A stretch of DNA of 64,000 bases from CAWBRT01 sp963814745 (GTDB lineage: Bacteria > Acidobacteriota > Terriglobia > Terriglobales > Acidobacteriaceae): assembly GCA_963814745.1 (NCBI GenBank), contig CAWFEA010000004.1, positions 372,001 to 436,000 of the forward strand, in the 5' to 3' direction. Of this stretch, positions 16,691 to 24,842 are shown in pieces. Below the pieces are notes generated by a model. It was not told where the DNA came from and did not search any database. It worked only from the letters and a program-made list of their open reading frames with translations. Position numbers and translations under genes: made by a program. Position 1 is the first letter of the stretch. The number at the start of each line of letters is the position of its first letter.

Positions 16691-16894
16691 TTGCGAACGA
16701 ATATCGACATCGATGACCGCTTGATGAGTCAAGCCATGCGACGCGGCGGCGCGCGTACGAAGAAAGCCACGGTGGAAGCCGGCCTGCGTTTGCTGATCGA
16801 GACGCACGCTCAAACTGCAATCCGTAGATTACGGGGCAAGATTCAGTGGGTGGGCGACCTCAGCCAATCGCGCCGAGGCCGGGTTCACAAATAG
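16691..16894 (+). CDS. VapB-type antitoxin
   Basis: 67-aa protein beginning at TTG with a very strong ribosome site (AGGAGGAAGG directly upstream). It has a short ribbon-helix-helix-like N-terminus, RTNIDIDDRLMSQAMRRGG, then TKKATVEAGLRLLIETHAQT, followed by a flexible basic tail GDLSQSRRGRV that would wrap the toxin. This is the VapB family that pairs with VapC ribonucleases. The N-terminus should bind the palindromes upstream. The vapC gene starts seven bases after its stop, so the two are co-translated. Confidence 0.88.
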   Translation: MRTNIDIDDRLMSQAMRRGGARTKKATVEAGLRLLIETHAQTAIRRLRGKIQWVGDLSQSRRGRVHK

Positions 16895-16901
16895 GAGGAG
16901 C

Positions 16902-17297
16902 ATGGTCATTATAGACACGACAGTGTGGATTGATTATCTGCGAGGAGTGCTCAACGAGCACACGGAATGGCTGGATCGGGAATTGAGCCGTCAGCGGATG
17001 GGATTGACCGATTTGATCGTCTGTGAGGTCTTACAGGGCATTCGCAGTGACGTTGCCTTCGCACAGGTTCGGCGTGATCTGACTAGATTCCAGATTTTCA
17101 ATACGGGTGGAACAGACATGGCAATTGCTGCAGCACACAACTATCGGTCTTTACGTAAACGTGGGGCTACAGTGCGCAAGACAATCGATTGTCTGATTGC
17201 GACGTTCTGTCTGGAAGCAGGACACCACTTACTGCACCGCGATCGAGACTTCGATTCGTTCGAGCAGCACCTCGGTCTTCGTGTGGTCCACCCGTAA
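16902..17297 (+). CDS. VapC-type PIN domain toxin ribonuclease
   Basis: 131-aa PIN-domain protein. Acidic active-site residues are all present: Asp5 in MVIIDTTVWIDYL, Glu42 in VCEVLQGIRS, Asp96 in KTIDCLIATFC and the DRDFD pair Asp114/Asp116. VapC toxins cleave tRNA or rRNA at a specific site when VapB is degraded; the target cannot be read here. Start ATG 16902 follows AGGAGGAG. Length and motif spacing are complete, so this copy should be active, unlike the remnant at 16082-16258. Confidence 0.92.
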   Translation: MVIIDTTVWIDYLRGVLNEHTEWLDRELSRQRMGLTDLIVCEVLQGIRSDVAFAQVRRDLTRFQIFNTGGTDMAIAAAHNYRSLRKRGATVRKTIDCLIATFCLEAGHHLLHRDRDFDSFEQHLGLRVVHP

Positions 17298-17330
17298 ACT
17301 GGATTACGAAGATCATCACTAGAGGTGCTT

Positions 17331-17609
17331 ATGCCGATGTATAACCCAGCACACCCAGGCAAGGTCTTGCGGGAACGCCTCGGCTCAATGTCAGTCTCGG
17401 CGGCGGATCATTTCCGGGTCTCGCGCGTCACGCGCTCCCGGCTCATCAATGGTAAGGCTGGGGTTTCGGCGGCCATGGCCCTGCGCTTGGCTGAAGCCTT
17501 CAGTACCACCCCGGATTTCTGGCTGAAGCTCCAAATGAACTACGACCTCTGGCCCGCGGCTCACAAGCGCCGCCGCCGGGTGCAACCGATCAGGCAAGAC
17601 GCAGTCTAA
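17331..17609 (+). CDS. HigA-type antitoxin (orphan)
   Basis: 92-aa XRE helix-turn-helix antitoxin. It has the HigA family N-terminus MYNPAHPGKVLRERL, the helix-turn-helix VSRVTRSRLINGKAGVSAAM, and the typical LAEAFSTTPDFWLKLQMNYD segment followed by DLW. HigA normally follows the gene for the ribosome-dependent mRNA interferase HigB; here the gene upstream is vapC and no RelE-like frame is present on either side. It is therefore an orphan that may have joined the vapBC unit (33 bases downstream) or act as a stand-alone regulator. ATG 17331 follows GAGGTG. The C-terminus is unusually basic (AHKRRRRVQPIRQ). Confidence 0.85.
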   Translation: MPMYNPAHPGKVLRERLGSMSVSAADHFRVSRVTRSRLINGKAGVSAAMALRLAEAFSTTPDFWLKLQMNYDLWPAAHKRRRRVQPIRQDAV

Positions 17610-17633
17610 AGCGAAGTGGCAGGGATAGTTGCG

Positions 17634-17738
17634 TTAAGCCAGTGTCCGCATTTCCGGCACTGCCTCCAAATACCCGAAGTCGCCGAATCGGCGCGGGAAG
17701 GTCGTCAGAGCTTGGATGTCCTTGGCTATGTCCGGCAT
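17634..17738 (-). pseudogene. Possible Phd/YefM-type antitoxin remnant
   Basis: A 34-codon frame beginning MPDIAKDIQALTTFPRRFGDF. The stretch DIQALTTFxRRxGDF matches my recollection of the N-terminus of many Phd-family antitoxins. The remaining part of such a protein (VVLTVNGKAxxVVQD) is absent, and the frame ends soon after. The assignment is tentative, but it fits a row of decayed toxin-antitoxin genes. Confidence 0.35.
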
Positions 17739-18151
17739 GTACCTGCTCCGGTTAAAGGCACCTTATTGGATACCACCAGAATACCCACGCACCGCTCGCC
17801 GAAGAGCCTAATGCGCGTGTTTGGTTCGGCCGGCAAACCGAAGACGCGCGCAAGAATCCATGGAGGATACAAGCCGGGATGGTGATATTGGCCGCGGTGC
17901 GCGTCCCATCGGGTTTGCGCCGCGGTTGCCGCTGAGTGGCGTATTTCCGCAACTGCTCCCTGGCACAGCGCGGCACAGGTGATTCGCGATCAGCCGCACG
18001 GTTGGAGTCCTTCGTACGGAAGATTTCCAGCCCTCTGGTTCGGCCGATCATGGTGGCCGACGCTTGCCCTTTTCAAGGGGTACGATGCGAGCAACGGCAG
18101 CGCTCAAACACGAACTTTTCATTCACACTTTATAAACACGCCAACGATACA
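17739..18151. other. Gap without a recognisable gene
   Basis: Open frames exist on both strands, but none has protein-like composition or a ribosome site. It probably represents decayed DNA between the antitoxin remnants and the truncated glycosyltransferase. Confidence 0.4.
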
Positions 18152-18691
18152 ATGCGGCACATGCGCTCTCGCAAGACGTTGACCCAGCATGCCCAGCCCC
18201 ACACGCCGGAGAGTAGAGCGGTATGCAATGGGTCAAGGTGGGCGGTGCCTATCGTCTTATTCGTCAGCTTTCTCGTATACTGCCCCACGCTGTGGTTCAA
18301 ATTCGTATATGACGATGTGAAGGATATCGTGTTGAATCAGGGTATAAAGTCCTGGGATTCGCTGCCGGGGTATTTTGTGCCGGAGAGCGCCCAATTGTTC
18401 GGGCCGAGTGGGTGGCATGCGGCTCGTTGTTATCGCCCTCTGCTCCTGCTGTGGCTGCGGCTGAACGATGCGCTGTTGAGTCTGCAGCCCGGGTACTGGC
18501 ACCTGGCGGCGGTGGCGGCACACCTGCTGATGACGCTGATGGTTTACCTGCTGGTGCGGCAGCTGCTGCACGACTGGGTTCCGGCGGCGCTGACGGGCTG
18601 CACACGGTTCTCGATTTCGACATGGGGATGGCACTTGACCACTGGGCTGAGCGTTCTCGTTTCGAAATCAATTCTTGCCTTCTATAGATAA
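18152..18691 (+). pseudogene. Truncated membrane glycosyltransferase (TMTC/GT39-like N-terminus)
   Basis: About 150 codons match the N-terminus of multi-spanning transferases that use lipid-linked sugars. A first membrane helix (VPIVLFVSFLVYCPTLWF) precedes the loop KFVYDDVKDIVLNQG with an acidic pair, then RPLLLLWLRLNDALLSLQPG, and a second hydrophobic run (LAAVAAHLLMTLMVYLLV). After AALTG near 18598 the sequence becomes non-family and stops at 18691. The normal protein would be several hundred residues longer with ten or more helices and often TPRs. This is a 5' remnant left at the border between the toxin-antitoxin scrap zone and the acyl operon, presumably by a deletion or insertion event. 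Confidence 0.6.
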
Positions 18692-18791
18692 CTGTGAGTG
18701 GCAGGGACCAAAGTCCGGGTAGTGTCGTTTCTAATACCGTATCCTGTTACAGTTGTTGTTTGATACAACCAAGAAGGCACAGAGGTAATGC

Positions 18792-19040
18792 ATGGTCACT
18801 TCTTCGATGGAGAAGCTGAAAAACGCTTTTGTCAACGTTCTCGGTGTGAGTCCTGACGATGACTTCGAATCAATGGCTTACGGTCAGACTCCCGGCTGGG
18901 ATTCGGTCGCTCACATGTCGCTGATTAGCGAGATTGAGACTGTGTTCGACATCATGCTGGCCACCGACGATGTGATTGGAATGAGCAGCTTTCTGAAAGC
19001 GAAGGAGATCGTCGCCAGGAAAGGAGTCAGCGTCCCTTGA
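18792..19040 (+). CDS. Acyl carrier protein
   Basis: 82-aa carrier protein with the phosphopantetheine site Asp37-Ser38-Val39 in PGWDSVAHMSLISEIE, as in specialised ACPs (housekeeping AcpP has DSLDTVE instead). It would carry an acyl group as thioester in the cytoplasm. It is the first gene of a six-gene plus-strand operon, and its stop overlaps the next gene's start by four bases (TTGA). An AMP-forming ligase two genes on is the natural loading enzyme. The upstream 100 bases contain a small palindrome GTTGT-n5-ACAAC (18755-18769), a possible operator. No phosphopantetheinyl transferase is nearby, so a housekeeping one must modify it. Confidence 0.92.
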   Translation: MVTSSMEKLKNAFVNVLGVSPDDDFESMAYGQTPGWDSVAHMSLISEIETVFDIMLATDDVIGMSSFLKAKEIVARKGVSVP

Positions 19041-19783
19041 TCTTGCAGGATAGGGTTTGTTTCATAACCGGTTCCACACGGGGCATCGGATGGGCAACCG
19101 CGCGCGAATTCGCTCGCCACGGAGCCACCGTGCTTCTCAATCATCGCGGCTCAGCCGCGCTTCTGGAAGAGCGATGCGGGGAACTGGAGGCTGAATTTCA
19201 CGTGACCGCGATGGGACTGGTGGCCGACGTAAACGACGCTCTCGCGGTGAAGAACTGCTATGCCGAAATCTTTCGCCGTTTCAAACGTGTGGACGTACTG
19301 GTCAACAATGCCGGTGTCTTGCAGGACGCGCTGCTGGGGATGATCAGCCATGAGATGATGCGCACGGTGATTGACACCAATCTCGTCGGCAGCCTTGTGC
19401 ATCTGCAGGAGGCGGCGCGGTTGATGGCGCGCAACCGGAGGGGCTCCATCATCAACATTTCTTCCATCATCGGCCGGTTTGGCAACGAAGGTCAGACGGT
19501 TTACGCTGCTTCTAAGGCCGCAGTTATTGGGATGACCACGGCGGCGGCTAAGGAACTGGCTCCCAAGAATGTCCGCGTCAACGCCGTTGCTCCCGGGTTT
19601 ATCGATACGGCGATGACACGCCAACTGCCGCCGGAAAAATTCCAGCAACGCATGGCAGGCATCCGCATGGGCCGGATCGGCACGGCGGAAGAAGTGGCCC
19701 AAGTGATTGTGTTCTTAGCCAGCGACATGTCTTCCTACGTTACCGGCCAAGTGATCGGCGTCGACGGAGGGATGGTCATCTGA
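19037..19783 (+). CDS. FabG-like SDR (3-oxoacyl-ACP reductase type)
   Basis: 248-aa SDR with TGSTRGIG (11-18), NNAG (90-93), Asn114, catalytic Ser143, Tyr156 and Lys160 (YAASKAA), and the VNAVAPGFIDTAMT loop. These features place it close to FabG. A TTG start overlaps the ACP stop codon (TTGA), so the two are translationally coupled; AAGGAG lies within the end of the ACP gene. Next to an ACP it probably reduces a keto group on an ACP-bound acyl chain with NADPH. It shares architecture with the SDR at 2109-2852 but is clearly a different protein. The immediately following gene starts at the next base after its stop. Confidence 0.92.
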   Translation: MILQDRVCFITGSTRGIGWATAREFARHGATVLLNHRGSAALLEERCGELEAEFHVTAMGLVADVNDALAVKNCYAEIFRRFKRVDVLVNNAGVLQDALLGMISHEMMRTVIDTNLVGSLVHLQEAARLMARNRRGSIINISSIIGRFGNEGQTVYAASKAAVIGMTTAAAKELAPKNVRVNAVAPGFIDTAMTRQLPPEKFQQRMAGIRMGRIGTAEEVAQVIVFLASDMSSYVTGQVIGVDGGMVI

Positions 19784-21190
19784 ATGATCTTTTCGATCCA
19801 TGACCACACGCGGCGGAATCGTGTTGCTCTGATCGACGGAGCCACAGACGTTTTCTGGTCCTATGGGGAGCTTTCGGACGAAGTGTCCCGGCGTCGCGAT
19901 TCACTGGCGGACCCCCAAAAGCGCCTGCTGTTCCTGTTCTGCCGCAACGATCTGCCTTCCGTGGCGTGGTACCTGGCGGCGGTGGAAGCAGGGCACGCCG
20001 TGGCCTTGCTGAACGACCAGATCGACGCACAGTTGGCGGCCAACCTGATCTCGCTGTATCGGCCCGATTGGGTGCTGGCCCCTATGCCTGTCGATACTGA
20101 GGAGTACGAGAGTGCCGACGCTGCCGGCTGTTGGCGGCGCCGGCGGCCGGACGGGACACCGCTTCATCCCAATCTGGCCCTGCTGTTGTCCACCTCGGGC
20201 AGCACGGGCAGTCCGAAGTTCGTAAGACTGCGACGCGGCAACGTCGAAGCGAATGCCGAGTCCATCCGCCAGGCGCTTGCCATCAGCGACCAGGATGTGC
20301 CGGTGGCTCATCTGCCGATCCATTATTCTTACGGTCTGTCGGTAGTGAACAGTCATCTGCTCGCCGGTGCATCCATCCTGCTCACGCGGGAAGGGCTGGT
20401 GAGTCCGGCATTTTGGGAGGCGATTCGCCGTTACCGCGTGGATTCGTTTTCCGGCGTTCCCTACACCTATCAAATGCTGCGTCGCCTGGGATTGAACAAG
20501 GTGAACGCGCCCGCGCTGCGCATCATGACCCAGGCGGGCGGCAAGCTGGACACCGGCAACATCGCTCATTTCCACGAGCGTATTACTGGGCGCCAAGGAA
20601 GTTTCTTTGTGATGTACGGGCAAACGGAGGCCAGCCCGCGCATATCAATTCTGCCTTCCACCGATCTGCCGCAGAAACTTGAGTCCGTCGGCCGGGCCAT
20701 TCCGGGCGGCATGATCCGCATCCACGACGAGAATGGAGATCCCATTGCCGATCCAGAGATCGAAGGCGAGTTGGTGTATACCGGCCCCAATGTCATGCTT
20801 GGATACGCGACCGAGCGTGCGGATCTGGCCAAAGGGGATGAGCTCGGCGGCTGCCTGTTTACCGGCGACCGCGCTCGCCTTGATGCAGAGGGATATGTTT
20901 TTGTCCTGGGCCGATCGCGGCGCGACACCAAGCTGTTCGGATTGCGTGTCAATCTCGATGAGCTGGAGGCGTTCGTGAAACGGAACGGTCCGGCTGCCGC
21001 AGTGGCTAGTTCCGACCGTGTGGTCGTCTTCTGCGAATTCGGCACGGAGGCTGCGTATGGCGAAATCCGTGCTGCTCTCGCCGCGAAGCTGAAGATCCAC
21101 CGCAGCGCGTTCGAGTTCCGGCGGATTGACAGGCTGCCAACCAAGGACACTGGAAAAATTAACTACGAGAACCTTGTGGCGCAAGTATGA
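19784..21190 (+). CDS. AMP-forming acyl ligase (ANL superfamily)
   Basis: 468-aa adenylate-forming enzyme. Core motifs: phosphate-binding loop STSGSTGSPK (136-145), YGQTEA (278-283), TGD (360-362) with GYVFVLGRSRRDTKLFGLRV, and catalytic Lys458 in PTKDTGKINY. It activates a carboxylic acid as acyl-AMP and transfers it to CoA or, by context, to the adjacent ACP. The acid specificity is not readable; the length is at the short end of the family. It starts at the base after the SDR stop and overlaps the luxE-like gene by ATGA, so it is fully coupled to its neighbours. CoA versus ACP as acceptor is inference from the operon. Confidence 0.92.
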   Translation: MIFSIHDHTRRNRVALIDGATDVFWSYGELSDEVSRRRDSLADPQKRLLFLFCRNDLPSVAWYLAAVEAGHAVALLNDQIDAQLAANLISLYRPDWVLAPMPVDTEEYESADAAGCWRRRRPDGTPLHPNLALLLSTSGSTGSPKFVRLRRGNVEANAESIRQALAISDQDVPVAHLPIHYSYGLSVVNSHLLAGASILLTREGLVSPAFWEAIRRYRVDSFSGVPYTYQMLRRLGLNKVNAPALRIMTQAGGKLDTGNIAHFHERITGRQGSFFVMYGQTEASPRISILPSTDLPQKLESVGRAIPGGMIRIHDENGDPIADPEIEGELVYTGPNVMLGYATERADLAKGDELGGCLFTGDRARLDAEGYVFVLGRSRRDTKLFGLRVNLDELEAFVKRNGPAAAVASSDRVVVFCEFGTEAAYGEIRAALAAKLKIHRSAFEFRRIDRLPTKDTGKINYENLVAQV

Positions 21191-22263
21191 CACTTGACGA
21201 TCTTATCCAGCAGCCCCAGTATTCCGTGCCGCAGGTACAGAAGGAGGCGGTCCTGCTGCTCGAGTTGGCGCGCCTCGGCCAGAGCCATCGGGAACGATCA
21301 CCCGAGTATGCTAGACTTACGCGCGTACTGTTTCCAGGGAGCGCCGATCCTCACAACCTAGCCGAGCTTCCTTATCTCCCCGTTGGCCTGTTCAAAGAGC
21401 ACCTTCTATCTAGCGTCCCCCAAAGCGAAATATTCAAGATCCTGCAATCGAGCGGAACCACCGGCCAGACGCCGAGTCGCGTTGTCCTGGATCGCGAAAC
21501 AGCCCAATTGCAGACGCTGGCCTTGAGCCGCATCATGACGAGCGTCCTGGGCCCCAATCGCCTCCCCATGATCCTGGTTGAGACCGCAGACTTGATTCGC
21601 GATCGGCGCCGATTCAACGCCCGGGCTGCAGGCCTGCTTGGCATGATCAACTTCGGAAGGCAGCACTTTTATGCGCTGGATACCAATCTGGAACTGCTCC
21701 TGCCGGAGCTGAAGGACTTCCTGCACCGCTTTGGCGGCAGACCTTTTCTGATTTTCGGATTTACATTTCTCATATGGAGCTGTTTTTATCAACCGCTTAT
21801 CGACGCCGGACTTGACCTCTCGAATGGCATCCTTATTCACAGCGGCGGCTGGAAGAAGCTTCAGGAGCAGGCGGTTAGTGCAGCCGATTTCCGCGCCGCG
21901 CTGCGCGAGGCCATGGGACTCACGCGAGTCTACAACTTTTACGGCATGGTTGAACAGATCGGCAGCGTTTTTTTGGAGGGCGATGATGGATATCTGTACC
22001 CTCCCAACTTCGCCGATGTGATCGTGCGTGATCCGTACACGTTCGAAGAGCTCCCCCACGGTCAGATCGGCGTCCTAGAGGTTCTGAGCGCCCTGCCGCG
22101 CAGCTATCCCGGGCACTGCCTCCTCACTGAGGATCTCGGCGTCGTGCACGCGGTAGACTCTTCCGCCTGCGGCCGCTTAGGCAAGGCTTTCTCCGTCCTC
22201 GGCCGGATTCCCAAGGCCGAACTGCGCGGCTGCAGCGACGTCATCGCCGCCAAGGTGAGCTGA
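21187..22263 (+). CDS. luxE: LuxE-like acyl-protein synthetase
   Basis: 358-aa member of the LuxE/PaaK-related acyl-protein synthetase family. LKILQSSGTTGQTPSR-type nucleotide loop (here KILQSSGTTGQTPSRVVLD), an NFYGMVEQIGSVF segment equivalent to the TE motif, and a C-terminal ELRGCSD. In bioluminescent Vibrio LuxE the C-terminal Cys receives the acyl group and hands it to LuxC; Cys349 here is in the matching position. The start ATGA overlaps the ligase stop, and its own stop overlaps luxC by one base. No luxA, luxB or luxD is present, so light production is excluded for this operon as seen. The length is about 20 aa shorter than Vibrio LuxE. Confidence 0.88.
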   Translation: MTLDDLIQQPQYSVPQVQKEAVLLLELARLGQSHRERSPEYARLTRVLFPGSADPHNLAELPYLPVGLFKEHLLSSVPQSEIFKILQSSGTTGQTPSRVVLDRETAQLQTLALSRIMTSVLGPNRLPMILVETADLIRDRRRFNARAAGLLGMINFGRQHFYALDTNLELLLPELKDFLHRFGGRPFLIFGFTFLIWSCFYQPLIDAGLDLSNGILIHSGGWKKLQEQAVSAADFRAALREAMGLTRVYNFYGMVEQIGSVFLEGDDGYLYPPNFADVIVRDPYTFEELPHGQIGVLEVLSALPRSYPGHCLLTEDLGVVHAVDSSACGRLGKAFSVLGRIPKAELRGCSDVIAAKVS

Positions 22264-23555
22264 TGCAGATCGAAATGCTGCTTCCCCAACAGCGCGTGAT
22301 TGCGCTCGAAGAACTGCTGAGCCTTCTTGCTGGCGGTGCCGCGGCAGAACCGTTCCATAACTCGGTGGTGGAGGCGTCGATTGATTTCTCGCAACGCATT
22401 TTTCATGACCCGGAAGCGCGTGGCTATCCCGAATTGCTAGCACTCGCGTATTGGATGCGGAAGACGGAGATGATCCGGCTGACAGCCCAATTCCGCTCGC
22501 TTCAACTTGATCACCGGGTGTTGACTCCTCGAGGCCTCGTTTTTCATTTACCGCCGCGCAATGTTGATACCATCTTCGTGTACTCGTGGCTTTTGGCGGT
22601 ACTCACTGGTAATCGGAACGTCGTTCGCCTTTCACCGCAGCGGTCCGAATCCACCGGAATTCTGGTGCGGTTGCTTCGGGAAACTCTGGCTGCGGCTGCC
22701 GACCCCGCGAGCAGTGGCACTACGATCATTAGCTACGGACACGAACAGGAACCGACGGCGATGCTGTCAGCCTTGTGCGACGCACGGGTGATCTGGGGCG
22801 GCGACCAGACGGTGGAGACCATCCGGTGTTCGCCCCTGGCCCCGCACGCCAAGGAAATCACCTTTCCCGACCGCTATTCACTCTCGGCCATCCGTGCAGA
22901 CACATACGCCGGCCTCGCGGAAGAAAAGCGAGATTACCTGGCGGAACAGTTTTTCAACGATTCCTTTTGGTTTGACCAGTTGGCGTGCTCTTCTCCGCGT
23001 CTTGTTGTCTGGTGTGGAACCCGATCTGAGACGCGCACCGCTTCCACGGACTTCTTCCGTCGCGTGGCCGGATGTATTGAGCGGCGCCGATATATTCTGC
23101 CGGCTTCCGCTTCCATGCGGAAGCTGGTGTACGCTTGTTCGGCCATTCTCAAATCCCCTGTGGGGGAGTGCCGCCGGTACAAGGGATTAACCGTCTTAGG
23201 TCTGGATTCGCTAGCCGATTTCCAAAGGAGCCATCCTGGTGGCGGACTGTTCTTTGAGGCGCATCTGAAAGATCTATTGGAGCTGACCGATTTTTTAGGC
23301 CGCCGGGACCAGACCCTAACGTGGTTTGGTTTCACACCGGAGGAACTGCACGCCCTAGTTCGGAGCCTGAATGGCCGCGCCATAGATCGCGTCGTGCCGA
23401 TTGGCCGAGCTCTGCAATTCAACCGCTTCTGGGACGGGTACGACCTGCTTCAGGAGTTCTGCCGCTGCGTCTATATCGAATCCAGATCCTTGGACGTCCG
23501 GCCAACGCACCAGTCGTTTGAAACTGCCATAAGGACTGGAGAGCAACATGGGTAG
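22263..23555 (+). CDS. luxC: LuxC-like acyl-CoA/acyl-protein reductase
   Basis: 430-aa NADPH-dependent acyl reductase of the LuxC family (aldehyde dehydrogenase superfamily), which converts an activated acyl group to an aldehyde. The catalytic Cys242 lies in FDQLACSSPRLVVW, and HLPPRNVDTIFVYSW and TGNRNVVRLS mark the cofactor region. LuxC normally takes its acyl group from LuxE, encoded directly upstream with a one-base overlap. An aldehyde product could be used by a later transferase or reduced further; none is obvious in the operon. The next gene (FkbM methyltransferase) overlaps by eight bases. The family assignment is firm; the chain length of the substrate is unknown. Confidence 0.9.
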   Translation: MQIEMLLPQQRVIALEELLSLLAGGAAAEPFHNSVVEASIDFSQRIFHDPEARGYPELLALAYWMRKTEMIRLTAQFRSLQLDHRVLTPRGLVFHLPPRNVDTIFVYSWLLAVLTGNRNVVRLSPQRSESTGILVRLLRETLAAAADPASSGTTIISYGHEQEPTAMLSALCDARVIWGGDQTVETIRCSPLAPHAKEITFPDRYSLSAIRADTYAGLAEEKRDYLAEQFFNDSFWFDQLACSSPRLVVWCGTRSETRTASTDFFRRVAGCIERRRYILPASASMRKLVYACSAILKSPVGECRRYKGLTVLGLDSLADFQRSHPGGGLFFEAHLKDLLELTDFLGRRDQTLTWFGFTPEELHALVRSLNGRAIDRVVPIGRALQFNRFWDGYDLLQEFCRCVYIESRSLDVRPTHQSFETAIRTGEQHG

Positions 23556-24339
23556 GCGGCGACTTCGGTCTTATTTTTCTTGGCGTGCATTCCGGCATTT
23601 GCAATTCTTACCCCGCGCTGTAGCATTGTTCGAGCGCCCACTCACTCTGCTCGGAAATTACATTGGATTCCGTTCCGAAACTCGCGATTATCGGACCCGA
23701 GCGGGTCAATGCTTCTCAAACGTCCTTCCGGTGGAGACTGAATCGATATTCTGCAGTTTTGTGAAACATGAGTACGGAGACATCGATATCGATGGTGACG
23801 TGATCGATATTGGTGCGAACATTGGCGCTTTCTCACTCTACGCGGCTTGCCGTCCCAAAACAAAGCGCGTCTTAGCTTTCGAGCCCCATCATGAGACGTT
23901 CCGGCGTCTGATGAGTAATGTTGCGACGAGTGCTGGCGGCGAGCGTATCTCATGTATTCATTCGGCCGTCGGCGCGCGTTCCGGCTTCGTAGAGATGATC
24001 TTAGGTGCTAACTCGATGTTGCACAGGTCGTCCGATGTGAACGAAAGAGCCGCCGATTCAGAGACCGCGGTACCGGCGGTCTCGCTAGCCTCGGTATTTG
24101 ACTCCTATGACATAAGGAACTGTGCTCTTCTCAAGATCGATTGTGAGGGTGCAGAGTACGAAATTATCGAGAACCTTCCACGGGTCTATTTTCAAAGGAT
24201 CTACGCTATTCGTATGGAGATCCATCGACGCTCGGATGGACGAACACCAGAAGACCTGTTCCGGTTCATCGAATCACAGGGATTCGCGGTGGAGAAACCA
24301 CTGCATTATGGAGTGTTATGGTTCCGACGTGCGAATTGA
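23548..24339 (+). CDS. FkbM family methyltransferase
   Basis: 263-aa SAM-dependent methyltransferase. Motif I is VIDIGANIGAFSLYAA (85-100), followed by VLAFEPHHETFRRL with the ribose-binding acidic residue and LLKIDCEGAEYEII, the FkbM signature. FkbM enzymes O-methylate sugars, polyketides or lipids. It starts inside the luxC-like gene (eight-base overlap) with GGAG six bases upstream, so it belongs to the acyl operon and ends it. It is convergent with the hexapeptide acyltransferase gene, with only 11 bases between stops. The probable target is the product of this operon or the exopolysaccharide made by the neighbouring genes; which one cannot be decided. Confidence 0.9.
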   Translation: MGRRRLRSYFSWRAFRHLQFLPRAVALFERPLTLLGNYIGFRSETRDYRTRAGQCFSNVLPVETESIFCSFVKHEYGDIDIDGDVIDIGANIGAFSLYAACRPKTKRVLAFEPHHETFRRLMSNVATSAGGERISCIHSAVGARSGFVEMILGANSMLHRSSDVNERAADSETAVPAVSLASVFDSYDIRNCALLKIDCEGAEYEIIENLPRVYFQRIYAIRMEIHRRSDGRTPEDLFRFIESQGFAVEKPLHYGVLWFRRAN

Positions 24340-24350
24340 GAAAAGAGCCA

Positions 24351-24842
24351 TCACTTCCGCTTCAATGGTCTCAATCCAGCTAGAAACCGGTCATACGGAG
24401 TGTCCATCGTTAGCGCGACGGTGGCGCTGGCGAGCGGCTTGGCTTTCTCGTTACCTACGAGCATGTGTGCCAGAACATCCGACGAGATGACCGACGAAGT
24501 GGCAATGACCGAGCCTTCTCCTACCGTGAGCGTAGCACCGGGAGAGGCAGTCAACACACAGTTCGCTCCCACAAAGGCGTCCTTCCCGATCACGATCCGC
24601 CCCGATCCACGCGTGTGCGCAATCAGAATGGAGCGTAGGTTGATTTGTGCGCCGTCGTGCAATTCGATACACTCCGGGTACTCATTTTCCATGTATACGT
24701 CGTCGCCAATGAAAACCCGGCCGGTGATGCGAACTCCGCGAAGCTTGTGCAGAAATGGCCGCAAGGACGTCGCCCCAGGTGCAAATCGAGCCAGCATCCC
24801 CAGAATGCGATTAAAAACTCGTCTCAGGGCAGATTTCTTCAT
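24351..24842 (-). CDS. Left-handed beta-helix acyltransferase
   Basis: 163-aa protein with hexapeptide repeats (for example ITGRVFIGDDVYMENE, GRIVIGKDAFVGANCVLT, ATLTVGEGSVIATSSVIS). These form the trimeric left-handed beta-helix of O- and N-acyltransferases that use acyl-CoA or acyl-ACP. A catalytic His is not obvious; HDGAQINLRS and AHTRGSG supply candidates. It starts with a four-base ATGA overlap with the NodB-like gene upstream on the same strand, so the two are co-translated. It probably acylates a sugar of the surface polysaccharide. An acyl-ACP made by the neighbouring convergent operon is an attractive donor, but this is inference. Confidence 0.82.
   Translation of the reverse strand: MKKSALRRVFNRILGMLARFAPGATSLRPFLHKLRGVRITGRVFIGDDVYMENEYPECIELHDGAQINLRSILIAHTRGSGRIVIGKDAFVGANCVLTASPGATLTVGEGSVIATSSVISSDVLAHMLVGNEKAKPLASATVALTMDTPYDRFLAGLRPLKRK

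Noticed and set aside
18792..24339. Reading the luxC/luxE-like genes as a bioluminescence operon.
   Set aside because: No luxA, luxB or luxD is present, and the set contains ACP, SDR, ligase and methyltransferase genes instead.
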